The notes: generated by a model not told the origin, from the letters alone. Counted from the first letter of the stretch, positions 54,153-61,685 are shown. The stretch: 64,000 bases of DNA from an uncultured Aquimarina sp. (GCF_947495315.1 NZ_CANLYD010000014.1:1-64000), one strand, 5' to 3'. Made by a program: numbers and translations.

Positions 54153-55523
54153 ATGAGAGCAACGTTATTTTTTTTCATACTACTCGGTATTGTTATAACC
54201 TCTTGTAAAGAGGGAAATAAAAATCACAAACAAGTTGAACCTTCTGTTTTTAAGGATAAATACAGTGTAAAACTAGATTCACTTATACCCAATCTTTTGT
54301 TAGAATATAAAGCACTATCGGTTGGTGTTGGTATTATAAACAAAGGAGAAATAGAGTTTATAAAAGTATATGGAGAACATCAAAAAGGGATCAAAGCACC
54401 CCAAAATACTTTATTCAATATTGCCAGTATTACGAAACCAGTTGTAGCCACTGCAGTTTTAAAATTAGTAGAACAAGGGAATTGGGATCTTGACGAACCA
54501 CTTTATAAGTTCTATGTAGATCCTGATGTTAAAGAAGATAGTCTTTCTAGAATGATAACGACTAGACATTGTTTAAGTCATACTACTGGATTTAAGAATT
54601 GGCGATGGGATGAGAAAAATGGAAAGTTGCGGTTTAATTTTAAACCTGGAGAAAAATTTCAATATTCTGGAGAAGGAATGGAATATCTACGACAAGCGGT
54701 AGAGGGTAAATTTGGTATTGGTTTAGAAAAAATTGTTGATTCCCTTGTTTTCAAACCTCTAAAGATGAAAGATGCTACTATGGGTTGGATTAAGGATGGT
54801 GATACTGCGAGATTTGCAAAATGGTATAATAGTAAAGGGATACTTCATCAAATACCTCATAAAACTGAAAAAATTAATGCAGCAGATGATATGATTCTAA
54901 CCGTAAAAGATCTGGCATTATTTGGTCAAGCCATCATGGATCAAACACTGCTTAAAAAATCTATTTATGATGAAATGGTAAAACCGCAGTCTGCAATAAA
55001 TAAAAAACTTAATCAAGGGTTAGGCTGGGTTGTGTATAATGATTTACCCAATGATGAGATGGTTTTAAACCATGATGGAGGTGATCCAGGTGTTGTTACA
55101 ACACTTATTTTATTACCAAAAAATGAAAGCGGAATTATTGTATTTGTCAATAGTGATAATGGTGCAGGTATAACCAATACGATTACAAAAGAAATAATGA
55201 TTCATGGGACTGATATTATTGAAGGGCTGCATTGGGATAATAAAATACCTCAAGAGATAGCTATAGAAGATGAGTTATTGTCAAAATATACGGGCACATA
55301 TCGTACGGATAGAGAATTTTCTATAACTTTTGATAAATCAGGAAATACCCTTATTACTGAAAGTGATGTTTTTCCTAAGCTAAAACTACATGCAAAATCA
55401 AAAAATGAGTTTTTTGCACTTCCTTATGAGATCTATTTCAAGTTTATCGAAGAAGAAAATAATATGAAATTTCAACTTTTGACAAGTGAAAATATAGTAG
55501 AGTTAGAGGGACTTAAACAATAG
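54153..55523 (+). CDS. Serine hydrolase (class C beta-lactamase-like lipoprotein)
   Basis: 456 residues from ATG 54153; the longer frame to 54120 would overlap the upstream gene by 32 bases and lacks a signal. The lipobox is in VITSC. The beta-lactamase-like domain (about 40-360) has the SxxK nucleophile in FNIASITKPV (SITK), a Tyr motif in YSGEGMEYL and a His-rich box in NHDGGDPG. A C-terminal lipocalin-like extension (about 385-456) follows. Such proteins are peptidases or esterases of the envelope; the substrate is unknown. Confidence 0.85.
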   Translation: MRATLFFFILLGIVITSCKEGNKNHKQVEPSVFKDKYSVKLDSLIPNLLLEYKALSVGVGIINKGEIEFIKVYGEHQKGIKAPQNTLFNIASITKPVVATAVLKLVEQGNWDLDEPLYKFYVDPDVKEDSLSRMITTRHCLSHTTGFKNWRWDEKNGKLRFNFKPGEKFQYSGEGMEYLRQAVEGKFGIGLEKIVDSLVFKPLKMKDATMGWIKDGDTARFAKWYNSKGILHQIPHKTEKINAADDMILTVKDLALFGQAIMDQTLLKKSIYDEMVKPQSAINKKLNQGLGWVVYNDLPNDEMVLNHDGGDPGVVTTLILLPKNESGIIVFVNSDNGAGITNTITKEIMIHGTDIIEGLHWDNKIPQEIAIEDELLSKYTGTYRTDREFSITFDKSGNTLITESDVFPKLKLHAKSKNEFFALPYEIYFKFIEEENNMKFQLLTSENIVELEGLKQ

Positions 55524-55632
55524 TAATACCAATTTGGGGGTATAATAAACTTCAAAAATAATATGTACAGATACATCTGTGATTTTTGGTTTTAGAGATA
55601 CATATTTCTCCTTGATCATTATAGTTTTTATG

Positions 55633-55762
55633 AAGCTGTCCGAAAAGCACAATATTTACAATACTGTCACATTGAGCGGAGTCGAAATGTACTAAAAACC
55701 AAGTGTAGTTATTTCTCGACTCCGCTCGAAATGACAGAGAAATCTACTTTTCAGACAGCCTT
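55633..55762. repeat. Flavobacterial intergenic inverted repeat (MITE-like)
   Basis: The outer ends AAGCTGTCCGAAAAG and CTTTTCAGACAGCCTT are inverted and imperfect. Inside, CTGTCACATTGAGCGGAGTC and GACTCCGCTCGAAATGACAG pair as a second inverted block. The phrase GAGCGGAGTCGA belongs to a dispersed repeat that I recall from many Flavobacteriia intergenic regions. It has no open frame and could be a miniature element or an RNA hairpin. Confidence 0.75.
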
Positions 55763-55790
55763 ATAAAATAAGAACAATGTCTTAATGTGC

Positions 55791-55830
55791 CCAAAGCGTT
55801 GATTTATAATATGATTAGGAATTAATATTG
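55791..55830 (+). promoter_or_regulatory. Operator-promoter of propeller gene 1
   Basis: GTGCCCAAAGCGTTGA aligns with GTGCCCAATCGGTCGC of the AraC promoter. The aligned 12-mer at 55791-55802 is followed 20 bases later by TAATATTG (55823-55830), a one-mismatch TAnnTTTG. This is the weakest copy of the motif. Confidence 0.5.
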
Positions 55831-55852
55831 GAGAAACTTTAAAATCATTATT

Positions 55853-56776
55853 ATGAAACAATTTAAAAGAACATTCAAATGGGTTTCCTTATGCAGCGTG
55901 CTAATAGCACTAATTTCTTGTTATGGAGATGGTATTGATCCTAAATTAGAAGTAGAAACAATTGTCAGCAATTTTGCAGCGAATGGGGCTGTATCTGTTG
56001 ACAGAAATGGAGATGTGTACGTTTCAGAGTACGGCAGATTCGTTGATACTGGCGGCAGTGGAACTCGAGTTTTTAAGTTAGATGCTACAGGAAGAATCTT
56101 AGACACAATACAAGGTTTATCTGGTCCTATGGGTACAGCAAAAGACTCTAAAGGAAATTTATTTGTAAACAATGCAAATAATACAATTAATGGCCAGGTT
56201 CTAAAAATTACACCTACAGGAGAAAGAGAAGTGATTGCTACAATTGATAGTTGGCCGAGTAGTATGACAATTGATAGACAGGACAATCTTTATATTTCTA
56301 ATTATACGGCACCAACGGTACACAAAATTTCTGCTACCGGTGAAGTGATAGAATATGCGAACGATCCAAGATTATTAGGAGGAGTTGGAATTGATTTAGA
56401 TAGTAAGGGAAATGTAATCGTGGCAAATTTTTATACAGCCGACATCTATTCAATCGATAAAAATGGTGAAATTTCACTAATAGCGAATATTCCTAATATT
56501 GTTATTCAGAATTTTGGTATCGGTTATATCACTGTAATTAACGACGTTATTTTTGCTACTGGAATAGCTGTAAATTATGTTTACAAAGTAACCTTGGATG
56601 GTGAAATTGAAATAATTGCTGGTAATGGAGAAGCTGCACAGGTAGATGGTTTACTGTTAGAAGCATCTTTTAGTAATCCTAATGGAATAGCGGCAAATAA
56701 AAGGACAAAAACATTATATATCTCTGAATATACTGGAGTGGGAGGATTACGTAAAATTGATTTAAAACCTTATTAA
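55853..56776 (+). CDS. NHL/SMP-30-like propeller lipoprotein 1
   Basis: 307 residues with a lipobox (LIALISC, Cys23), then a six-bladed propeller of NHL/SMP-30 type. Blades show repeated 'D-x-x-G-N-x-Y-V/I' phrases: VDRNGDVYVSEYG, KDSKGNLFVNNAN, IDRQDNLYISNYT and LDSKGNVIVANFYT, and the last blade ends KTLYISEYTG. It is anchored outside the inner membrane, perhaps on the surface, and may bind a ligand or peptide. The stop TAA lies directly on a remnant of a GG-peptide gene. Confidence 0.85.
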   Translation: MKQFKRTFKWVSLCSVLIALISCYGDGIDPKLEVETIVSNFAANGAVSVDRNGDVYVSEYGRFVDTGGSGTRVFKLDATGRILDTIQGLSGPMGTAKDSKGNLFVNNANNTINGQVLKITPTGEREVIATIDSWPSSMTIDRQDNLYISNYTAPTVHKISATGEVIEYANDPRLLGGVGIDLDSKGNVIVANFYTADIYSIDKNGEISLIANIPNIVIQNFGIGYITVINDVIFATGIAVNYVYKVTLDGEIEIIAGNGEAAQVDGLLLEASFSNPNGIAANKRTKTLYISEYTGVGGLRKIDLKPY

Positions 56777-56818
56777 TGCTGTATTACTTTGTGTAGATCA
56801 ATTGGTGAACCTGTTTAA
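56777..56818 (+). pseudogene. Remnant of a GG-peptide C-terminus
   Basis: The 42 bases just after propeller gene 1 line up with the 3' end of the intact peptide gene at 60954-61124 (from TTAATCTG through GGACCGTTTTAA), with a 2-base insertion and a few substitutions. No leader is left. Deletion seems to have joined the propeller gene directly to it. Confidence 0.6.
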
Positions 56819-56847
56819 TTAATTGTTATAAGGCTAATTCGAATATT

Positions 56848-56884
56848 AAAAAGATCGAAATCTTCAGGTCTCGATCTTTTTTTA
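56848..56884 (+). terminator. Terminator after propeller gene 1
   Basis: Stem AAAAGATCGA/TCGATCTTTT with a 12-base loop and a T-run. The 26 bases before it (AAGGCTAATTC...) match those before the terminator of the intact peptide gene at 61162. Confidence 0.85.
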
Positions 56885-57008
56885 GTTATGGGTAACAAAA
56901 AATAGTATTAGGAACTTTTAAGTAACAAACCTCATTCGCGAAGAGTAGACAAAATCCTGATTGTCTATAAAATGTTCAGGAATTAATCATTTTTAAAATC
57001 AAAAATTA

Positions 57009-57050
57009 TGTTACAAAACATTCTCCACATCAGAATCTGATTAATTCTTA
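57009..57050 (+). pseudogene. Decayed 5' leader of a GG-peptide gene
   Basis: ATGTTACAAAACATTC opens a frame MLQNILHIRI then a stop, the start of a GG-peptide leader (compare MLKSILTQQG). The following bases (CACATCAGAA, AATTCTTA) align with the leader of the fragment at 58248-58470, but the frame is broken. The 5' untranslated block AATTAATC...TTATG is like that of the intact gene. Confidence 0.6.
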
Positions 57051-57123
57051 GAGCTAACGAGTGAAAAAATCGCCTGAAAACAGGAATTCATAATTAACTG
57101 ATTATCAATAACTAAATTTGATG

Positions 57124-58243
57124 TTAGTTGAGATTAAAAATCAACAAAAATGAAAATCAAATCATTACTTATACTGTTATTTGTTTGTTATCAAAGTTTC
57201 TCTCAAGTTTCAGTTGGTCCTAAACACATTGGTAGGTCTTCAAAATTCAAAAAAGGAACATTAGACAAATTCAAAAATACAGAAACTGTTTTTGTATTGT
57301 CTGATATATATGACAAAAATACTTACGAAAAAATATTGAAAGACTCTTGGAATGTTACTCCATATAAATTAGTGAATAAAAAAGATTTTGATATTGAGGA
57401 TTATTTAAGTGATAAATATTCAATAGCTCGATTAGTTGGTTTTAAGAGAATAAAACAAATGAAAACAGGAGGAACAGCGACTTCCTTATTCACCTATATT
57501 GATTTTAAAATATACGATAAGGAAACCATTTTCAAAAAATTAAATAAACTTTCCGAAAAAAAAAGAGCTAAGAAAAAGAATAATATTATTAATCGTAATT
57601 CAACTAACATTGCTCGTTTTTATATTTTCCCAAAAGATGATTTCATTAGTACTGCATTAAGTCAAGATACGGAAACTATTGTTACTTCTATGTACACAGA
57701 TGATATATTTTTCAATTATAAACCTGGTTTGTTAAAAAATTATTTTCAGAAAATAAATAGACTAATCAAGAAAGAAGAAGAGTATTGGATGTACAAAGAT
57801 GATTATCAATTAGAACTAAAAAAACTAAACTCCAATAAACTCTATATTCCTTCATATATGACTATAAAATATAATGGCTGGACTGGTCAGGATAGTGAAG
57901 AAGATGATGAGAACATTAAAAAGATTTTTAAAAAATATGAGTTTCAATATGAAATTTTACAAGATAATGACTTGAGTGATAGAATAATGAATAATGAAGA
58001 AATTTACTATTTAAGATATGTAAGAATGAACGCAGAACGTTTTTTACAAGTTGTCAATTCAAAATCAGGTGAGATTTTATATAGAAACTATATAACTGGA
58101 CTCTCCTATAAAATAAAATCCAAACATATATCCGATCTGAATAATAAAATTAAAAAAGCTTTGAAAAAATAAAGAGCAATTGATAACACTATACAAACAA
58201 AACACAACTCCCTTTCGGTCATTAACGTTTGTTATATTAACCG
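57124..58243 (+). mobile_element. Putative gene cassette inserted in a peptide start codon
   Basis: A 1,120-base unit consisting of the 57150-58172 gene plus element D. It is bounded by GTT triplets: GAT-G/TT at 57123-57125 and CC-G/TT at 58243-58245. Removing it rejoins an AACTAAATTTGATG 5' region with TTGTAAAACATTC, rebuilding an ATGTT start similar to the neighbouring peptide starts, but one base off from the core's frame. This boundary position is what cassette recombination at G/TT predicts. No integrase is present. Inference. Confidence 0.5.
57150..58172 (+). CDS. Secreted protein of unknown function (cassette gene)
   Basis: 340 residues with a signal peptide (1-18, ...YQSFS). The mature part is Lys-rich and helical with beta segments, with phrases such as FVLSDIYDKNTYEKILKDSWNVTPY and YYLRYVRMNAERFLQVVNSKSGEILY. 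I know no family. Codon use is like the neighbours but the 5' and 3' flanks are compact: 27 bases after a GTT boundary, and the repeat element begins 10 bases after its stop. It looks like the cargo of a single cassette. Confidence 0.7.
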   Translation: MKIKSLLILLFVCYQSFSQVSVGPKHIGRSSKFKKGTLDKFKNTETVFVLSDIYDKNTYEKILKDSWNVTPYKLVNKKDFDIEDYLSDKYSIARLVGFKRIKQMKTGGTATSLFTYIDFKIYDKETIFKKLNKLSEKKRAKKKNNIINRNSTNIARFYIFPKDDFISTALSQDTETIVTSMYTDDIFFNYKPGLLKNYFQKINRLIKKEEEYWMYKDDYQLELKKLNSNKLYIPSYMTIKYNGWTGQDSEEDDENIKKIFKKYEFQYEILQDNDLSDRIMNNEEIYYLRYVRMNAERFLQVVNSKSGEILYRNYITGLSYKIKSKHISDLNNKIKKALKK

Positions 58244-58247
58244 TTGT
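58183..58247 (+). repeat. attC-like foldable element D
   Basis: 65 bases that align closely with element B read on the opposite strand: ATAACACTATA at one end and AACGTTTGTTATATTAACCGTT at the other, with the middle differing. The arms pair through AACAAA-type words. It begins 10 bases after the stop of the 57150-58172 gene in the same orientation as A and B follow their genes. Confidence 0.75.
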
Positions 58248-58470
58248 AAAACATTCAACACATCAGAAGGTATAGAAATTCTTACCAAGAGCAAACAAAA
58301 AGTAATTATAGCAGGACAACGTTTTGTATGTACTTGCGGGTTTAGTGGAGGAGGAATGCCTACCTATATTGAGGGTGCCACAATTGGTGAGGCATTACAA
58401 ATGATGGGCGGAATCTGCAATGGACAAGGAGCTCAATGTAATGAAGCATCTTCTATGGCAGGAGCATCAT
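58248..58470 (+). pseudogene. GG-peptide precursor with lost start
   Basis: An open frame continues from the repeat junction to TAA at 58470. It reads KTFNTSEGIEILTKSKQKV then IIAGQ, a leader of the same type as MLKSILTQQGVKELNKKQQQ. The core of about 49 residues has FVCTCGFSGGGMPTY, GEALQMMGGICNGQGAQC and ends SSMAGAS, with four Cys and many Gly. No ATG precedes the leader in frame; the insertion of the cassette took it. The usual terminator follows at 58481. Confidence 0.65.
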
Positions 58471-58480
58471 AAATAAAACA

Positions 58481-58522
58481 AAACCTGAAGAATAAGAATA
58501 GTTCATTATTCTTCAGGTTTTT
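58481..58522 (+). terminator. Terminator of the broken peptide gene
   Basis: Stem AAACCTGAAGAATAA/TTATTCTTCAGGTTT followed by T-run, 11 bases after the stop. Confidence 0.87.
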
Positions 58523-58540
58523 ATGGAAAACTCTCTAAAA

Positions 58541-58625
58541 AAAAGGGGAATTTTCTTCTTTTATTTGTGTCCTATTGCTGAATACAAATTAATCTTAAAA
58601 CTAAATTATTAGCTGTTAAATTAAG
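58541..58625 (+). promoter_or_regulatory. Orphan peptide promoter and 5' leader without a gene
   Basis: AGGGGAATTTTCTTCTTTTATTTG followed by AAATTAATCTTAAAACTAAATTATT matches the block upstream of the intact peptide gene at 60884-60953 almost base by base. Where the ATG should be, AG-CTG-TTAAAT replaces ATGTTAAAA. No open frame follows. GGGGAATTTTCT is at 58545-58556. Confidence 0.6.
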
Positions 58626-58680
58626 AACAACTGTAACTTTTATAGTATAAGATTGTTTATAGTAAGAAGTATTTGTGTAC

Positions 58681-58719
58681 CCAATCGGTCGCTGATATAT
58701 CTAAATTTATTTAGATTTG
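58681..58719 (+). promoter_or_regulatory. Operator-promoter of AraC regulator 2
   Basis: CCAATCGGTCGC at 58681-58692 is identical to that of regulator 1, and again 19 bases precede a perfect TAnnTTTG (TAGATTTG, 58712-58719). TCTAAATTTATTTAGA between them is a small palindrome, also present in part in the other copy. Confidence 0.68.
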
Positions 58720-58742
58720 AAATATAATTTTTAACTGCATAT

Positions 58743-59864
58743 ATGAATTCTTTTGGAATAGTAGACCTAGTATTATTTTTAGGAATTAGTCAAGGTATTT
58801 TTTTGGCTATTACTCTTTCACTACTCCATAATAAAAACAAATCAGCTAATAGAGTATTGTCTTTTATATTACTCATAGCATGTATTATGCTTGTCGGAAG
58901 AGTATTTTATCCGAGATTTAATGGAGCATTTTTTTTCAGAATAGCAGGATTTGTTGATACATTGATTTTCGTTTTTGGACCTTTATTATATACCTACATA
59001 AGAAGATTAACCTTTTATGAATCCCCAGATTATAAGATTCCCTGGTATCATTATATGCTCGCTTTTCTACATGTAATGTTTTTTAGTTGGACGTTGTCGT
59101 ATTCTATAGAAGAATTGAAAACGATGGCTAACGCAGGAGATTTAGGTCTTATTTATTTTGTTATAGAGACTTTAGGTTTAATAAGCAATGTAGTATATAC
59201 AATTAAATCATACTATTTACTTAGAGTTTATAAAAGAGAAGAAAAAAAGAATCTTTCTTATTCACAGAAAATTCAAACTTATATTAACTTTTTTTTGTTA
59301 GGAGTTTCTTTTTTTATGGTTTTATGGATGATTAGCTATACAAATACTTTTTTTGTACGCCGTAGAGAACTATCGTTTATTAGTTATCATTTAATTTGGG
59401 TTTCAATACCTGTATTTATTTATATTATTGGCTTTTTTAGCTTGAAACAACCAGAAATATTTAGAGTTCAGCTTATTAAGAAAAAAACGATTTCAAAAGA
59501 AAGATTGAATGGAGAAGAATTAGAAACATTAAAGAAAAGTTTAGAAGATTTAATGGTTCATAAAAAAATATACCTTAATAATGAACTTACATTAAAAGAT
59601 CTTTCTAAAGAGCTTAACGCTTCTACTAATAATGTATCATGGTTACTCAATAATATACATAAGTGTAGTTTTTATGATTATATAAATAAGTATAGAGTCC
59701 AAGAGTTTATTTCTAAAATTCAAAAGGGAGAACACTTTAATCATACCATTTTGGCTTTGTCATTAGATTCGGGTTTTAATTCGAAATCAACTTTTAATAA
59801 AGCTTTCAAAATGATTAAGAATGATACCCCAAGTAATTATATCAAAAGATTAAAAATTACCTAA
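58743..59864 (+). CDS. Membrane-anchored AraC-family regulator 2
   Basis: 373 residues, the paralogue of 52494. Starts MNSFGIVDLVLFLGISQGIF; seven hydrophobic helices (to about 235); AraC domain with LKDLSKELNASTNNVSWLLNNIHKCSFYDYINKYRVQEF and LALSLDSGFNSKSTFNKAFKMIKNDTPSNY. The recognition helices are nearly the same in the two regulators, so they may bind the same DNA motif. The sensor half differs more. Followed 80 bases later by propeller gene 2. Confidence 0.9.
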   Translation: MNSFGIVDLVLFLGISQGIFLAITLSLLHNKNKSANRVLSFILLIACIMLVGRVFYPRFNGAFFFRIAGFVDTLIFVFGPLLYTYIRRLTFYESPDYKIPWYHYMLAFLHVMFFSWTLSYSIEELKTMANAGDLGLIYFVIETLGLISNVVYTIKSYYLLRVYKREEKKNLSYSQKIQTYINFFLLGVSFFMVLWMISYTNTFFVRRRELSFISYHLIWVSIPVFIYIIGFFSLKQPEIFRVQLIKKKTISKERLNGEELETLKKSLEDLMVHKKIYLNNELTLKDLSKELNASTNNVSWLLNNIHKCSFYDYINKYRVQEFISKIQKGEHFNHTILALSLDSGFNSKSTFNKAFKMIKNDTPSNYIKRLKIT

Positions 59865-59886
59865 AAAAGGTTTTACAGGATACACA

Positions 59887-59920
59887 CGGTCGATTATTAA
59901 ACGCTTTTGATTCAATTTTG
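59887..59920 (+). promoter_or_regulatory. Operator-promoter of propeller gene 2
   Basis: CGGTCGA at 59887-59893 is followed after exactly 19 bases by CAATTTTG (59913-59920), a one-mismatch TAnnTTTG. Spacing equals that of both AraC promoters; the CCAAT half of the motif is only partly kept (ACACA). Confidence 0.55.
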
Positions 59921-59944
59921 AGCATAACTTTAAAATTAAATCAA

Positions 59945-60865
59945 ATGAAACGAACAGTTAATTATTTTTTCATAGTTAAGAAAGCAATCTACTCTTCAAT
60001 TATGGTACCCGCTCTTATTTTGTCTTTATTCCTTATTTCCTGTAGACCTGGAGAGGTCCCTAATATAAAAACTACGGTAGAGACGGTAGTTGATGGTTCA
60101 ATTTCTGATGGGTTGGCTCTAGATCGCAAAGGAAATTTATATGGTTCTGATTTTTATGGAAACACAGTTTACAAAATGACTCCTTCTAGAGAAGTAACAG
60201 TTTTTGTAAATGGTTTGGTTTCCCCAAATGGGATTGGTATTAATAAGAATAGCGAAATTTATATTTGTGATAATTTTGGAAACGCTATTTATAAGTATTC
60301 AGAAGAAGGTACACAATTAGATAGTATTCCTGCAATTTCTCCTGCTGGTATAAAACGAATCCCAGGGACTAATGATATGTTATTTGTAGAGTACAATACC
60401 AATACGATTAATATATTATCAGAAGACAATACAATTACTAAACTACACGAAGGAGCGCCTATTAATGGACCTGCCGGAATTGCCTTTGACAGAAGAGGGA
60501 ATACGTATATAGGAAATTTCAACGACAGAAAAATTTATAAATACAAGGATGGAAACCTGACTTTTATTGCTGAGCTTCCTGCTGGAGCACCAAATGCTAA
60601 TTTCTTAGGGTTTTTGACGTATGCGAAAGGTTTTCTTTTTGCAACTCAGCTGGGAGAGCATAAGATTTATAAAGTCAATCTTAACAAAGAAAATGAAGTT
60701 GAGGTATTTGCAGGAAGTATATTGGGTAACGATGATGGAGATATTTCTGAAGCTACGTTTAATTTTCCAAATGGAATTTTGGCAAGTCCAAATGGCAAAG
60801 TTTTATATGTGTCAGATGCCGGCACAAATAATCTAAGAATTATTGAAAGTAGCATCGATTATTAA
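59945..60865 (+). CDS. NHL/SMP-30-like propeller lipoprotein 2
   Basis: 306 residues from ATG 59945 (MKRTVNYFF); a frame nine codons longer from 59918 is possible, but its start would overlap the promoter. Lipobox in LFLISC. Propeller blades repeat 'DRKGNLY' and 'NKNSEIYICDNFGNAIYKY', ending LYVSDAGTNNLRII. Paralogue of 55853-56776 with the same layout. The intact peptide gene follows 88 bases later, separated by a promoter-like block. Confidence 0.85.
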   Translation: MKRTVNYFFIVKKAIYSSIMVPALILSLFLISCRPGEVPNIKTTVETVVDGSISDGLALDRKGNLYGSDFYGNTVYKMTPSREVTVFVNGLVSPNGIGINKNSEIYICDNFGNAIYKYSEEGTQLDSIPAISPAGIKRIPGTNDMLFVEYNTNTINILSEDNTITKLHEGAPINGPAGIAFDRRGNTYIGNFNDRKIYKYKDGNLTFIAELPAGAPNANFLGFLTYAKGFLFATQLGEHKIYKVNLNKENEVEVFAGSILGNDDGDISEATFNFPNGILASPNGKVLYVSDAGTNNLRIIESSIDY

Positions 60866-60883
60866 TTTAGATCATTAATAAAT

Positions 60884-60953
60884 TAGGGGAATTTTCCTAT
60901 TTTATTTTGTAACTTACTCTCACAATGCAAATTAATCTTAAAACCAAATTATT
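60884..60953 (+). promoter_or_regulatory. Promoter and 5' leader of the intact GG-peptide gene
   Basis: GGGGAATTTTCC (60886-60897), a near-palindrome, then TTTTATTTTG, then the leader AATTAATCTTAAAACCAAATTATT up to the ATG. The block is duplicated at 58541-58625. TATTTTG is close to the -7 consensus but lacks one base. The GGGGAATTTTCC word takes the -33 place and may be an activator site. Confidence 0.5.
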
Positions 60954-61124
60954 ATGTTAAAATCAATTTTAACTCAACAAGGAGTAAAAGAATTAAACAA
61001 AAAACAACAACAGTCTGTTAATGGAGGAGGAGGTTTAAACTCCGAATGTCACTCAGATAGTGAGTGCGACCATCCATTAATCTGTGCAGGATGTTTATGT
61101 AGACCAGTTGGTGGACCGTTTTAA
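60954..61124 (+). CDS. GG-leader Cys-rich peptide precursor (intact)
   Basis: 56 residues. Leader MLKSILTQQGVKELNKKQQQ then SVNGG (GG at 24-25); core of 31 residues with five Cys (32, 38, 44, 47, 49) in C-x5-C-x5-C-x2-C-x-C, ending PVGGPF. The C-x5-C-x5-C start also occurs in the 19814-19993 peptide. It lies downstream of propeller gene 2 and has its own promoter-like block and terminator. Export after GG cleavage is expected; disulphides rather than thioether rings are suggested by the even Cys spacing. Function: signal or antimicrobial peptide, inferred. Confidence 0.75.
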   Translation: MLKSILTQQGVKELNKKQQQSVNGGGGLNSECHSDSECDHPLICAGCLCRPVGGPF

Positions 61125-61161
61125 TTAAAGAAGAATAATTTTTAAGGCTAATTCAAATATT

Positions 61162-61198
61162 AAAAAGGTCGGAATCCTAAGATTCCGACCTTTTTTTT
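61162..61198 (+). terminator. Terminator of the intact GG-peptide gene
   Basis: Stem AAAAAGGTCGGAATC/GATTCCGACCTTTTT with a four-base loop and eight T. The stem's left flank copies that at 56848. Confidence 0.9.
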
Positions 61199-61232
61199 AT
61201 TCTTTTAATATAAAAGTTTAGGTTTTTCATCT

Positions 61233-61598
61233 TCACATGCTACTCCATATTGGCTTTGGCTCAATTGAACAATCAGAGATGATACCCCATTTTTTATTAA
61301 ACACATCTTCTAAATCTGTATATGCGTTCACTTTTTTTAGGAAATCTTCTACATCGATAGTTGTGGAATATGCTATATAATCCTTCGGTCCTCCACAAGC
61401 TTTAGCTCCAATTGCCGTATATGTCCAATTAGTAGCATCTATGCAGGAGGTACTGTTGGCAATGGTTTGTATTTCATTAAGCATTGCAACAAGGACTTGT
61501 TGCTCTTGTTCCATTGAGGAAGTTGTATCGTCATCATCATTACAACTATTAAAAAGAGTAGCAAATAAAGCGATACCAATAACCAATAAATTTCTCAT
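61233..61598 (-). CDS. Small lipoprotein of unknown function
   Basis: 121 residues with lipobox ATLFNSC (Cys19), then an Asp-rich patch (NDDDDTTSS) typical of T9SS-era surface lipoproteins. A helical domain with four Cys (about residues 57, 69 and 111 plus lipid Cys), including TSCIDATNWTYTAIGAKACGGPKDYIAY, follows. The family is known in Flavobacteriia only as hypothetical. It converges with the peptide gene; the stop is about 35 bases after the shared terminator. Confidence 0.65.
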   Translation of the reverse strand: MRNLLVIGIALFATLFNSCNDDDDTTSSMEQEQQVLVAMLNEIQTIANSTSCIDATNWTYTAIGAKACGGPKDYIAYSTTIDVEDFLKKVNAYTDLEDVFNKKWGIISDCSIEPKPIWSSM

Positions 61599-61685
61599 TT
61601 TTTTACCTTTCTTAAATGATTCATTATTTTAAAAAAGGTTGCGTAGCATAGTTCTTTACTTAGGAATCTCACTTTTTCGAATATG

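Larger units (their letters stand above)
55524..55852. other. Intergenic region with inverted repeat and operator
   Basis: About 330 bases between the serine hydrolase and propeller gene 1. It contains the 130-base inverted repeat (55633-55762) and the operator-promoter (55791-55830). Nothing else is recognisable. Confidence 0.6.

Noticed and set aside
57051..57130. CTAAC...GTTAG pair around a CCTGAAAACAGG hairpin upstream of the 57150 gene, as a fourth attC-like element
   Set aside because: Only five paired bases at the ends and no ATATAACAAA-type stem; it does not resemble A, B or D. The hairpin may be a worn terminator.
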